Shown here: positions 33,857-42,140 of the stretch, in pieces
Layout: every line of letters starts with the position of its first letter
How positions within the stretch are numbered: the stretch's first letter is position 1
Assembly (NCBI GenBank): GCA_964390495.1
Contig: CAYMIN010000017.1
Span: 18,135-82,134, forward strand
Length of the DNA: 64,000 nt
Source: UBA11051 sp964390495
GTDB lineage: Bacteria; Armatimonadota; Zipacnadia; Zipacnadales; UBA11051
Direction: 5' to 3'
Translations under genes and position numbers: made by a program
Notes under the pieces: model-generated
What the model was told of the DNA's origin: nothing
The model's database searches: none
What the model saw: only the letters and a program-made list of their open reading frames with translations

Positions 33857-34864
33857 ATGTATATGAAGAACACCGGCCGTGGCTTTACTATCAGCGAACT
33901 GATTGCCAGCATGGGCGTGATTGCCGTCTTGGCGGCGATTCTATTTCCCGTATTCGCGGGCGCTCGGGATTCAGCCAGAATAGTTCGCTGTACCGCCAAT
34001 CTCCACCAGATTGCGGTCGCGGCTCAGGTCTATTACCAGGACCACTACGGGCCACCGATGACCCCACTCCCTGCCTCGTTGGGGCCCTACGTGGATAGCT
34101 CCGGCGTCTTCGTATGTCCCGCCGACCATGCCTCGACGGATAGCTACAGCGCCTTCTTTGTGGGCCGTCATAGCCCTGCCACAGCTACCGAATTCGTGGT
34201 CGGATGTCCGCGCCACAACAACGGGCGCAAGGCTGCAGCCATTTGCGGCAAGGCCAAGTCGGAAGTCGGTCTGGCCGGGGAGGTCAAGCACAACGGCGAC
34301 ACCATCCACCTGGGCGAGCCGGTTGAGGGCGGCGTCCTCACCTTCGCCGATGGTAGTGAGGTAAGCATCCAGGATGGCCTCAGTGTCGTGGTACTGACCT
34401 CCGTCAGCACCGATCAGGGCCTGCACAGCGTCGTATGGGTTTCCGAAGGTAACGAGGGTTGCCTCGAGGCTACGGTCACGCCCGGCTCGCGGTTCGAAGT
34501 CTGCACTCCAGAAATAGTCGCCGCCGTCCGTGGCACCAGGTTCCGAGTTACGGTCTATAAGGACTACGAAGCTTGCGGGCACCCGGCTAGCCACGTGATC
34601 GTGTACGAGGGCGAAGTCGCCGTCGAAGCCCGATTGCAGTCCGGGGAAGTAGTCTTGCGAGCAGATGACGCCGTCCTCGTGAAAAGCACACTGGCTGCTG
34701 AGACCGTAGCCGAGGACGAAGGTGACCAAACTAGCGAGGCCGATGGAGACGACGATAGCCGCGACAACAACGGCAACGCCTATGGCCGCGGTCACGGCCC
34801 TGGTCCGTGGCGTTTGGACAAATGGACCGAATGGTGGGCGAAGTGGTGGGACAGATGGTTCTGA
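33857..34864 (+). CDS. Pseudopilin-FecR fusion protein, copy 1
   Basis: A 335-residue protein with a type IV prepilin leader: short basic start, cleavage site G9-F10, Glu14 at +5, then a hydrophobic helix ending FPVFAGARDSARIVRCTANLHQI, as in the DUF1559-like pilins. Residues of about 140-278 form a FecR-like beta domain, whose core reads LTFADGSEVSIQDG, then AAVRGTRFRVTVY (222-234) and VYEGEVAVE. FecR domains usually lie in the periplasm and sense or bind partners. The C-terminal 50 residues are acidic, then Gly/Trp-rich. It is 45-60% identical by eye to the next gene, so the two are tandem paralogues. GGGGGAAG precedes the ATG. Confidence 0.75.
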   Translation: MYMKNTGRGFTISELIASMGVIAVLAAILFPVFAGARDSARIVRCTANLHQIAVAAQVYYQDHYGPPMTPLPASLGPYVDSSGVFVCPADHASTDSYSAFFVGRHSPATATEFVVGCPRHNNGRKAAAICGKAKSEVGLAGEVKHNGDTIHLGEPVEGGVLTFADGSEVSIQDGLSVVVLTSVSTDQGLHSVVWVSEGNEGCLEATVTPGSRFEVCTPEIVAAVRGTRFRVTVYKDYEACGHPASHVIVYEGEVAVEARLQSGEVVLRADDAVLVKSTLAAETVAEDEGDQTSEADGDDDSRDNNGNAYGRGHGPGPWRLDKWTEWWAKWWDRWF

Positions 34865-35237
34865 ACTCACGGAGCTAGATGACGCGGATAGTCCTGGCCG
34901 CGCTCCGGGAGCCATCACGCCCAGGAAAGCAACGGCTTAGTCAGCCAGCAGTTTTTCTAACTGCGACCGTCGCAGCACTTTTGCTGCGCCTGAACCTTGG
35001 GCGCAGCTTTCTTTCTGGCCCGCTCAATGCTCTAGTCTCATGCCTACCTGGTCTCCCTAGCGGCGGCAGCAGCTTTGACCACGCCTTGAGAAATGATTGT
35101 GCATAAGTTGAGCGCACTGGTGGTAAACTGCTGGCGGTAATCGGACTAGGTGGGCATGATCCAGAGGCGTGGCCGGCCAGCCGCCTCTGTCGGAGGCCGG
35201 CACATGTCAACCATCAAGTGGCGAGGGGGATTAGCAA
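34865..35237. other. Intergenic region between the pseudopilin-FecR paralogues
   Basis: It holds the terminator at 34983-35014 and a second hairpin AGAGGCG/CGCCTCT at 35163-35188 with a palindromic GGCCGGCC in its loop, in the leader of the second gene. No gene is seen. Confidence 0.6.
34983..35014 (+). terminator. Rho-independent terminator after pseudopilin-FecR copy 1
   Basis: GCTGCGCC (34983-34990), 9-base loop, GGCGCAGC (35000-35007), then TTTCTTT. It should end the transcript of the first pseudopilin-FecR gene, so the two paralogues are transcribed separately. Confidence 0.75.
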
Positions 35238-36158
35238 ATGCGAGGTGACAGTCGGGATCGAGGCTTTACTCTCGGTGAGCTACTCGCCGTTATCGGCATA
35301 ATTGCGGTGCTGGCGGCGATGCTCTTTCCGGTCTTCGCTAGCGCTCGCGAATCAGCCAAAGTAGTGCAGTGCGCCGCCAATCTGCATCAGATCGGGGTCG
35401 CGGCCCAACTCTATCATCAGGACCATCACGGGCCGCCGATGTCACCGCTGCCCATCTCTGTGGGTCCCTATGTGGACACTGACAGCATCTTCGTGTGTCC
35501 CAATGACCGCAACTCAAATGACAGCTATAGCGCCTTCTTCGTGGGCCGTTACAGTGTCGCCAAGGCCAGCGAGTTCGTGGTCGGATGCCCGCGTCATAAC
35601 CGCGGCCACAAGGGTGCAGTGCTGTGCGGCAAGAGCAAATCCGAAGTCGGCCCGATGGGGGCCATAACCCACAACGGGGCGGCAATCGGTCCAGGCGAGT
35701 TCGTTCAGGGAGGCGTGCTGAAGTTCGCCGATGGCAGCCGCGTGGATATTCAGGAGGGCCTCAGCGTTGCCGTCTTGACGTCGGTATCCAGCAATGCCGG
35801 ACTTCATAGCGTGGTCTGGATCCCCGACGGGCAGGAAGGCTCGGTTGACGTGATCGTCACTCCCGGCTCGCACTTCGAGGTGCTTACGCCGGAGGTGGTC
35901 GCCGCCGTCCGCGGCACTCAGTTCCGCGTTACCGTATATCGCGAGGGCTACCAGTGGGCGAGTTACGTGACGGTGTACAAGGGCGAGGTCATGGTGAACT
36001 CGCGGGTCAAGCCCGGTAAGGCTCTCTTGCGGGCCGGCGATGCATGTAACGTAGAAGGCAGCTTAGACCTCAGGGCGGGAAGCAAGGACGGCTCGGCGGG
36101 TATCGTCGGTCCCGGTCCCTGGATAACCGACGGCCTATACGATGACGGCAAGCGCTAG
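35238..36158 (+). CDS. Pseudopilin-FecR fusion protein, copy 2
   Basis: A 306-residue paralogue of the preceding gene product. The leader has G9-F10 and E14 (GFTLGELLAVIG), closer to the FTLIE consensus than copy 1. CAANLHQIGVAAQLYHQDHHGPP and the CPNDRNSNDSYSAFFVG segment align with copy 1 without gaps. The FecR-like domain spans about 138-280, with LKFADGSRVDIQEG and AAVRGTQFRVTVYREG. The Trp-rich tail of copy 1 is missing. It should be exported and left in the inner membrane or pseudopilus by its N-terminal helix. It has an AGCAAATG start with GAGGGGGA upstream. Confidence 0.75.
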   Translation: MRGDSRDRGFTLGELLAVIGIIAVLAAMLFPVFASARESAKVVQCAANLHQIGVAAQLYHQDHHGPPMSPLPISVGPYVDTDSIFVCPNDRNSNDSYSAFFVGRYSVAKASEFVVGCPRHNRGHKGAVLCGKSKSEVGPMGAITHNGAAIGPGEFVQGGVLKFADGSRVDIQEGLSVAVLTSVSSNAGLHSVVWIPDGQEGSVDVIVTPGSHFEVLTPEVVAAVRGTQFRVTVYREGYQWASYVTVYKGEVMVNSRVKPGKALLRAGDACNVEGSLDLRAGSKDGSAGIVGPGPWITDGLYDDGKR

Positions 36159-36248
36159 CAACCACCCGCCAATGACAACGCTCTGGCCGGAGTAATCCAC
36201 AAGATAAATAAGCGGGCCTGAGCTCTGGGCTGTTCCCGAAGCTCAGAC

Positions 36249-36281
36249 GAGAACTGAGGATTGCTGGCATCCTCAGTTCTC
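36249..36281 (-). terminator. Perfect 13-bp hairpin spanning the glycosidase stop codon
   Basis: GAGAACTGAGGAT (36249-36261), 7-base loop, ATCCTCAGTTCTC (36269-36281). The minus-strand stop TGA (36275-36273) lies inside the hairpin. It also sits about 90 bases past the plus-strand pseudopilin gene, so it may serve both convergent genes. No long T-tract follows. Confidence 0.5.
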
Positions 36282-38483
36282 AGCTTCCAGGCTGTCCGTA
36301 TCAGCATCGCCGGCTGCCGGCGCCTTTGCCGGCAGTTGTACTGTCACCGGCTCCAGCCCGGCGGCATGGGCGGCGACCACTCCGTCCACCAGCACCGTCA
36401 GGCCCGCCGCAACGTCCTGATAGGCCTGCTTGCGGGGCCGCGACTCGTAGATGATGCTGATCTCATGGTCCTGATAGCGCACCCCTTCGAGCCGGAAATG
36501 CGACCACCCCGCGCACAGCGGGTCAATCACCAGCTCCGCGCCCGCCGCCGGCGTCACCCCGCACATGAACCGCACTAGCAGGTCGTTGTAGGAGCTATGG
36601 AAGTAGTCCGGGCAGCCATAGCCTTTCCCGGTCTCACCATCATAGCACTCCCGCACCAGCGGTGATCCCAGCTCAGCGTCCTCGTACATCAGCCGCGCGA
36701 ACTTGCCCATGAAGGCGCGCAGGATCTCCGCATTCACCAGCTCCTGCGAGTGCCGGCGGACCAGATTACCCAGCGCCTCGACCAGGATGCTGTTGGTGTA
36801 CGGCCAGGTCGGGCCGTTCCACATCGCCAGGCTGGACATTTTCTTGGTGCCCCAGTAGCCCGGTTGCGCCGAGAATACCGGGCAGTGCTGGGATACCGTG
36901 GCGAACGGCCAGGGCGTCAGCAGCTCATCTTCGTCCAGCAAATACTCCAGCGCCCGGTGGTACTCGGCCTCATCAGGCACCGCGCCGTAGGCGAAGGGGA
37001 AAAGCCCATTGGCCTCGCAGCATCGGGCGAACTCCCCATCCGCCTCGCGGATACTGTAGAAATAGCCGTCTTCGGCGTCCCACAGCTTGTCACAGATGGC
37101 CTTGGCACAGCGCGCCGCCAGATTCTCGAACCATTCCGCGTCCTGGGCCTGACCCTGCTTGCGGTGAGCGGCAGCGGTCGCGCGCAGATTGGCATAGAAG
37201 AAGGCCGAGTAGTCCGGGCGCTCCAACTCGGTGTAGTCATACCAGTCGGCATAATCGTGGAAGTGGGTGAAGGAGGGGGTGTGCTCCTGGGTCATGTGAT
37301 GGCCGCCCGGGTTGAGCAGCAGGTTGCCGTTGCGATCGCGGAGCTTGCGCACTCCGGCCACGTTCTCCGCCATCGAGGCCGCCGCAGCCTCCAGCAGCTC
37401 CGGCTCCGGATGCACCAGCAGCGCTCCCCAGAATGCCGCCGGCAGAAACTCCTCATAACCGGGGTCCGGATTGCCCTCGCGGCCCGGTTCCAGCTCTCGC
37501 ACCCAGTCCACCCACAGGTCGCGGTACAGGCCCTCGTCCGGCTGCGCCGCGATGTAGTTGCGCATCATGCCGTGGGCATACTTGGGATTCCGCAGCCAGC
37601 GCACCTCATTGATAATCAGCGGCGCGCTGGCCGTGACGCCGCGGGCATAGCCGCCATGCTTACCCTCGTAGAACAGTGGGTGACGAATGTGCCCCACACG
37701 CGGGTCAACGTAGTTGTGTCGCACCAGGAACCAGCGATACCACCACATGCGGCTGACCCACTCATCGGAGCACTCGAAGCGGGGGCAATTCTCATCATAC
37801 CAGGCCTGGTACTGCCGGCGGTGTGCCAGCAGCGGGTTCTCGTGCTGCACCCAGCCGCGCAGCGCCTCCTGGGCTGCGAGTTGGGTATCTGAGACCGCCA
37901 TTGCCACCAGCAGCTCGGTGCTCTGACCGGGCCCCAGCCGCAGCTTCGTGCTCAGGACCGCCGTGCTGCTATCCGGCCGCGCCGGCGCGGCTAGCACCAG
38001 CCGCAGCGACTGGCCGTAGGTCCGCCACCCGCCGGCGATGCCATCCTTGCCCACCCGCGCCGCCTCCGCAAGCGCGCCGCTGCTGGTCGCGATGGTGAGC
38101 GTAACTTCCCCGTTACTCTCATTAGTCAGCTCGATCTGGTCGCAGAGTACGTCATCTGCGGTGATGAACTTGTACTCCTGGACCCGCAGATCGTGCTGGG
38201 TGGTGCGCCGGTAGAGGTGCGAAGGATACCAATAGGCCGCCGCCCGCTTGGTGGTAATCGCCGCGCCGTTGACGGCAATCTTCAGCACGATCGGGTCGCG
38301 GATGGCCTGGCCGTCTTCGCGGTCATGGAGGTAGCAGAAGCGGCCCCGCAGCCCGATTAGATTGCTCAGCCGGTCGCAATAGACGCGCCTGCCGGTCGGC
38401 CCCAGGGTGTGGTGACGCAGCCCTCGCCGCGCCAGCAGTGTATCCAGCGGGAAGTCTTTCTGCTGCTCCTTGGAATCAGCCAA
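36273..38483 (-). CDS. Glycoside hydrolase, GH63/MGH1-like alpha/alpha barrel
   Basis: A 736-residue protein without a signal peptide. The first 250 residues look like a beta-sandwich; residues of about 260-640 are helical and resemble the (alpha/alpha)6 barrel of GH63, trehalase and mannosylglycerate hydrolase: HGGYARG, AAFWGALLVHPEP, GWYDY-like YADWYDY, and WNGPTWPYTNSILVEAL are typical. Members hydrolyse alpha-linked glucosyl or mannosyl units. The start is TTG 38483 with GAGGAG upstream. It follows the nucleoside hydrolase gene by 27 bases on the same strand. Confidence 0.72.
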   Translation of the reverse strand: MADSKEQQKDFPLDTLLARRGLRHHTLGPTGRRVYCDRLSNLIGLRGRFCYLHDREDGQAIRDPIVLKIAVNGAAITTKRAAAYWYPSHLYRRTTQHDLRVQEYKFITADDVLCDQIELTNESNGEVTLTIATSSGALAEAARVGKDGIAGGWRTYGQSLRLVLAAPARPDSSTAVLSTKLRLGPGQSTELLVAMAVSDTQLAAQEALRGWVQHENPLLAHRRQYQAWYDENCPRFECSDEWVSRMWWYRWFLVRHNYVDPRVGHIRHPLFYEGKHGGYARGVTASAPLIINEVRWLRNPKYAHGMMRNYIAAQPDEGLYRDLWVDWVRELEPGREGNPDPGYEEFLPAAFWGALLVHPEPELLEAAAASMAENVAGVRKLRDRNGNLLLNPGGHHMTQEHTPSFTHFHDYADWYDYTELERPDYSAFFYANLRATAAAHRKQGQAQDAEWFENLAARCAKAICDKLWDAEDGYFYSIREADGEFARCCEANGLFPFAYGAVPDEAEYHRALEYLLDEDELLTPWPFATVSQHCPVFSAQPGYWGTKKMSSLAMWNGPTWPYTNSILVEALGNLVRRHSQELVNAEILRAFMGKFARLMYEDAELGSPLVRECYDGETGKGYGCPDYFHSSYNDLLVRFMCGVTPAAGAELVIDPLCAGWSHFRLEGVRYQDHEISIIYESRPRKQAYQDVAAGLTVLVDGVVAAHAAGLEPVTVQLPAKAPAAGDADTDSLEAEN

Positions 38484-38510
38484 GCTTGCTCCTCATCTCC
38501 CGCGTTTGCC

Positions 38511-39359
38511 TCATTCGCTCAGCAGCCGCGACATGAAGAAATGCAAGAACGCCTCGGTCTCCACCGTGCTGCATACCAGCATCTCGGTGCCCTGCTCAGA
38601 GGCCAGGGTGGTCCCGTCAGTGGCCACGTCTAGCCTCATCTGCTCGGTCTGGCAGAAGCGCGCTGATACCGCCATCCCCACCGCCAGCGGGTCGTGTAAG
38701 CGCGGCGTCTCGCCCGGCCAGTATTCGTATAGCTCGGTCAGAGCGCGCGGCAGCGGCAAATCGGCCTCCGCCAGAAGCTGCCGACTCCGCTCCTCAAGCG
38801 GCACCCGCATGGTCACATCCAGCGGCACCAGCGTAATCGTCTCACAGCTTGCCAGTAGCTTCCTGGTTGCTTCCGCATCGGTCTTGGCGTTGTATTCGGG
38901 GTACGGGTCCGGGGTCGCGCCATCGGCCAGACCGACGCAGCCGCCCATGACTATCACCCGCCGGGCCTTCCGCGTTACTGCCGGGTCAAGTTCCAGCGCC
39001 TCTCTCAGATTCGTGAACGGCCCGACGCAGATCAGCGTAATCTCCTCAGGTCGATCATTGATCGTTTCAACCAAAAACTCCGCCGCCGGCTGCCGGATCG
39101 GCTTCAGCAGGTCGAAGTCCTCGGCCCACGGCGCTTGATTGGCTTTGCCCTGGCTCTCCGTCCCCACCGCCACCGGCACCGCGTCATGTCCGGCGCAGTG
39201 CAGCATCTTCAGGGCGATTCTGGCCCGCTGGCGTGTCGGCCCGTAGCCCACCGTGATTCCGAGCAACTCCAGCTCGGGGGATTGCAGTATCAGCGCCAGG
39301 GCATAGGCGTCATCTATATCTCCGCCGATGTCGGTATCGAAGATAATCGCTTCGGCCAT
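38511..39359 (-). CDS. Inosine-uridine-preferring nucleoside hydrolase family protein
   Basis: A 282-residue IU-NH enzyme. The calcium-binding aspartate cluster DTDIGGDIDDA (residues 8-18) is intact and a late H-D-P-L segment (RLHDPLAVG) supplies the catalytic His and Asp. It should cleave the N-glycosidic bond of ribonucleosides or related compounds. ATG 39359 has AGAGGAGG six bases upstream; the frame is open 30 bases further. It is probably co-transcribed with the downstream glycosidase, and it is divergent from the GHMP kinase. Confidence 0.85.
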   Translation of the reverse strand: MAEAIIFDTDIGGDIDDAYALALILQSPELELLGITVGYGPTRQRARIALKMLHCAGHDAVPVAVGTESQGKANQAPWAEDFDLLKPIRQPAAEFLVETINDRPEEITLICVGPFTNLREALELDPAVTRKARRVIVMGGCVGLADGATPDPYPEYNAKTDAEATRKLLASCETITLVPLDVTMRVPLEERSRQLLAEADLPLPRALTELYEYWPGETPRLHDPLAVGMAVSARFCQTEQMRLDVATDGTTLASEQGTEMLVCSTVETEAFLHFFMSRLLSE

Positions 39360-39365
39360 TCGAGG

Positions 39366-39373
39366 CCTCCTCT
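39366..39373 (-). promoter_or_regulatory. Ribosome binding site of the nucleoside hydrolase
   Basis: AGAGGAGG on the minus strand, six bases before ATG 39359; it decides against the in-frame start 30 bases upstream. Confidence 0.7.
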
Positions 39374-39498
39374 GAGGTAATCCGGCCACCCGACCACGCC
39401 TTAGGCTTCTTTCCGCTGGACGCCCGCACCTGCCTGCCCCGGCTTCTTCATCAATGCTTAGGGCGCCCTTCGCGTCCGCCTCCGGTGTCTCCTACGGC

Positions 39499-39527
39499 TT
39501 GACATCATCTCGGATGCGGAATAGACT
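39499..39527 (+). promoter_or_regulatory. Sigma-70-like promoter for the GHMP kinase gene
   Basis: A consensus TTGACA at 39499-39504, 17-base spacer, and TAGACT at 39522-39527. The start codon lies 35 bases downstream. Confidence 0.65.
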
Positions 39528-39562
39528 AGCTCGCACCAAGCAAGCCTTGGGGAGGTGGCGGA

Positions 39563-40645
39563 TTGCCATCCAAGATTACAGCCAGAGCGCCGGGCCGGAT
39601 CTGCCTGTTCGGGGAGCATCAGGACTTCCTCGGCCTGGCGGTGATAGCTTGCCCGATTGACCTTTACATTACTGTGAAGGGTACACCGCGTTCCGACACC
39701 GAGTTCCACATCGAGATGCCGGACGTGGCCGATAGCGACCGCTTTGAGGGCGCTAATGAGGTAGATTATCGCTATGACCTGGACTTCATCCGTGCGGCTA
39801 CCAATGTGGTGCGCCGCTCCGGGGTCAATATCGCCACGGGCTACGACTGCCTGGTTCACGGCGACATCCCGATCAATGCCGGCACCTCCAGCTCCTCGGC
39901 GCTGGTGGTGGCCTGGGTACAGTTCTTGCTGGCTAGCCAGGACGGCCAGCCGTTGCCGAGCCCGGAGGCCGTGGCCCATCTCGCTTACGAGGCGGAGGTG
40001 CCGGAGTTCAACGCTCCCGGCGGCATGATGGATCACTATACCTCGGCAATGGGCGGACTGGTTTACATTGACTGCCGCGAGCCAATTACGGTGGAGCGCT
40101 TGCCGGCGCGGCTGGAGGGCTTGGTCCTGGGCAATACCGGCGTCAGGAAGGACAACAACCGGATTCTTGCCGAATCCCGGGCCGCGACCAATACCGGCTT
40201 CGAGATCCTCAGGCAGCGCCTGGCCGGTTTCGACATCCGGACCACATCGCTCCAGGAGGCCGAGCCGTACATCGCGCAGATGGAGCCGCAGGTTGCCAGG
40301 CGCGTGCGAGCCAACTTCATCAACCGCGACCTCTGCCAGCAGGCCAGGAGGCTGCTTGCCTCCGAGCAGTTCGACCCCCGGCGCCTCGGCGAGATGCTCT
40401 ACGCGCACCAGGTGCAGTTGCGCGACGGCATTGGCGTATCGCACCCCAAGCTTGACGAGTTGATTGAAACGGCGATGGCAGCGGGCGCCTTGGGCGGCAA
40501 GCTCAACGGCTCCGGTGGTGGCGGCTGCATGTTTGCCTATGCTCCGGGCCGGCAGCAGCAGGTCAAGCAGGCTATCGAGGCCGCCGGTGGCGACGCCTAC
40601 CTAGTCAGCGTCAGTGACGGCGCCCACGCGAGCATTGAGCAGTAG
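39563..40645 (+). CDS. GHMP-family sugar kinase, galactokinase-like
   Basis: A 360-residue GHMP kinase. Motif 1 is ARAPGRICLFGEHQDFLG (like galactokinase's GRVNLIGEHxDY), motif 2 PINAGTSSSSAL and motif 3 GGKLNGSGGGGCM. It probably phosphorylates a free sugar or sugar acid. The sequence differs from classical GalK in the first 40 residues, so another sugar is likely. The start is TTG 39563 with GGGGAGGTGG upstream, behind a strong promoter. The paired phosphohexomutase genes lie just downstream, which would fit kinase-then-mutase sugar activation. Confidence 0.8.
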   Translation: MPSKITARAPGRICLFGEHQDFLGLAVIACPIDLYITVKGTPRSDTEFHIEMPDVADSDRFEGANEVDYRYDLDFIRAATNVVRRSGVNIATGYDCLVHGDIPINAGTSSSSALVVAWVQFLLASQDGQPLPSPEAVAHLAYEAEVPEFNAPGGMMDHYTSAMGGLVYIDCREPITVERLPARLEGLVLGNTGVRKDNNRILAESRAATNTGFEILRQRLAGFDIRTTSLQEAEPYIAQMEPQVARRVRANFINRDLCQQARRLLASEQFDPRRLGEMLYAHQVQLRDGIGVSHPKLDELIETAMAAGALGGKLNGSGGGGCMFAYAPGRQQQVKQAIEAAGGDAYLVSVSDGAHASIEQ

Positions 40646-40730
40646 GCTGTCTGCCCTGGCGAGGCTGTTTTCGTCATTCGGGTACTTAGTGGCACGCTCC
40701 CATTCACAGAAGTTTTGGTAAAGGGGGTTT

Positions 40731-40763
40731 GGGGGAAAACTTTTTTCCAGAAAGTTTTCCCCC
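40731..40763. terminator. Perfect 13-bp G/A-rich hairpin before the mutase pair
   Basis: GGGGGAAAACTTT (40731-40743), 7-base loop, AAAGTTTTCCCCC (40751-40763). It lies between the GHMP kinase stop and the first mutase ATG, only 10 bases before the ATG. It could stop readthrough from the kinase or cover the mutase start. A frame upstream of ATG 40774 runs through it and is not coding. Confidence 0.5.
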
Positions 40764-40773
40764 CAAGTCCGTC

Positions 40774-42132
40774 ATGAGTTCACTCCGTATCACAATTGGC
40801 GGCGTACGGGGCATTGTCGGCGAGAGTTTGACCCCGGACCTGATCGTGCGCTACAGTCACGCCCTGGGCACCTACCTGGAGGGCGACAAGGTGCTGGTGA
40901 GTCGTGACACCCGGCAGTCGGGGGAGATGGTGCTCAACTGTGCGCTGACCGGGCTGATTGCTGCCGGCTGCCAGGTGATAGACCTGGGCATCTGCACCAC
41001 TGCGGCCCTGCAGCTTGCGGTCAAGCAGTCGGATGCCGCGGGTGGCTTGGCGATTACCGCCGGCCACAATATCGGCGGTTGGAATGCGCTCAAGTCGGTG
41101 CGGGCTGATGGCATTTTCCTGAATCCGGCGCAGGCCGCCGAGCTGCTCGACATCTACCATCAGGCCGAGTTCCTCAAGGCCGAATGGCACCAACTAAAAC
41201 CGGTCAGCCGGGACGACGAAGCCGGCGAGCGCCACATTCAGGCCATCGCTGAGCAGCTTGATATAGACCTCATCTCCGACAGTGGGTTACGGGTGGCGAT
41301 TGATTGTGCCAATGGCGCGTGCTCGGTACATGCCCCCCGTCTGTTGGATATCTTGGGCCTGGATGTGGTGGCGATTAACACCGAGACCGACTTGCCGTTC
41401 CCGCACCCTCCGGAACCCAGCCGCCAGAACCTCAGCCAGCTTCGCGCCCTGACTACGGCAGCCGAGGCCGAGGTCGGCTTCGGCTTTGACGCTGATGGTG
41501 ACAGGCTCGGGGTGGTCTGCCATGACGGCTCGGCACCGGGCGAGGAGATGACGCTGTGTTTGGCCGCGCAGATGATCTTCAGGCGCGGCGATCCCGGGCC
41601 GCTGGTCACCAACCTTTCCACCACCCAGGCCGTGGCCGACATTGCCGACCAGTACGACCGTGAGGTCGTGCGCACCCCGATCGGCCAGGCATATATCGCC
41701 GAGGCCGCCAGCAATCATGCTGCGGCGGTCGCCGGGGAGGGTAGTGGTGGCGTCGTCTTCCCGCGCCTCAACTACGCCCATGATTCACTGGCTGGTATGG
41801 GCCATATTCTGGAGCTGGTTTGCCGCACCGGCAAGCCGCTGGCGGAATTGGTGGGTGAGGTTCCCGTTTACCACATGTACAAGGAAACCGTGCCCTGCCC
41901 GGTGGAGAGGGCCTTTAGTGTCCTGGAGGCGCTCCGCCGTCAGGGCCAGCCGACCAGCACCGAGTACGAGGACCTCCAGGATGGCATCAAGTATGGCACA
42001 CTCGACCGCTGGGTGCATATCCGCGTCTCGATGACCGAGCCGATTATTCGCATCATTGCCGAGGCCAAGCGGCCGGAGGTCGCTCAGGAGCTGGTCCGGT
42101 ACTATACCAACGAAGTCAGACGGCGCATGTAG
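40774..42132 (+). CDS. Phosphohexomutase-like protein without catalytic serine (GlmM-like copy 1)
   Basis: A 452-residue alpha-D-phosphohexomutase fold, exactly as long as its downstream neighbour and clearly its tandem paralogue. The active-site loop reads TAGHNIGGWNALK (95-107), so Gly97 replaces the phosphoserine of TASHNP. The metal loop DADGDRL and sugar loop GEGSGG are kept, while the phosphate loop RPSNTEP is altered to RVSMTEP. Without a phosphoserine it cannot use the normal mechanism, so it may be a regulatory pseudoenzyme or bind a sugar phosphate. It ends 8 bases before the active copy. No good ribosome site is seen before the ATG. Confidence 0.8.
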   Translation: MSSLRITIGGVRGIVGESLTPDLIVRYSHALGTYLEGDKVLVSRDTRQSGEMVLNCALTGLIAAGCQVIDLGICTTAALQLAVKQSDAAGGLAITAGHNIGGWNALKSVRADGIFLNPAQAAELLDIYHQAEFLKAEWHQLKPVSRDDEAGERHIQAIAEQLDIDLISDSGLRVAIDCANGACSVHAPRLLDILGLDVVAINTETDLPFPHPPEPSRQNLSQLRALTTAAEAEVGFGFDADGDRLGVVCHDGSAPGEEMTLCLAAQMIFRRGDPGPLVTNLSTTQAVADIADQYDREVVRTPIGQAYIAEAASNHAAAVAGEGSGGVVFPRLNYAHDSLAGMGHILELVCRTGKPLAELVGEVPVYHMYKETVPCPVERAFSVLEALRRQGQPTSTEYEDLQDGIKYGTLDRWVHIRVSMTEPIIRIIAEAKRPEVAQELVRYYTNEVRRRM

Positions 42133-42140
42133 CGAGAACT

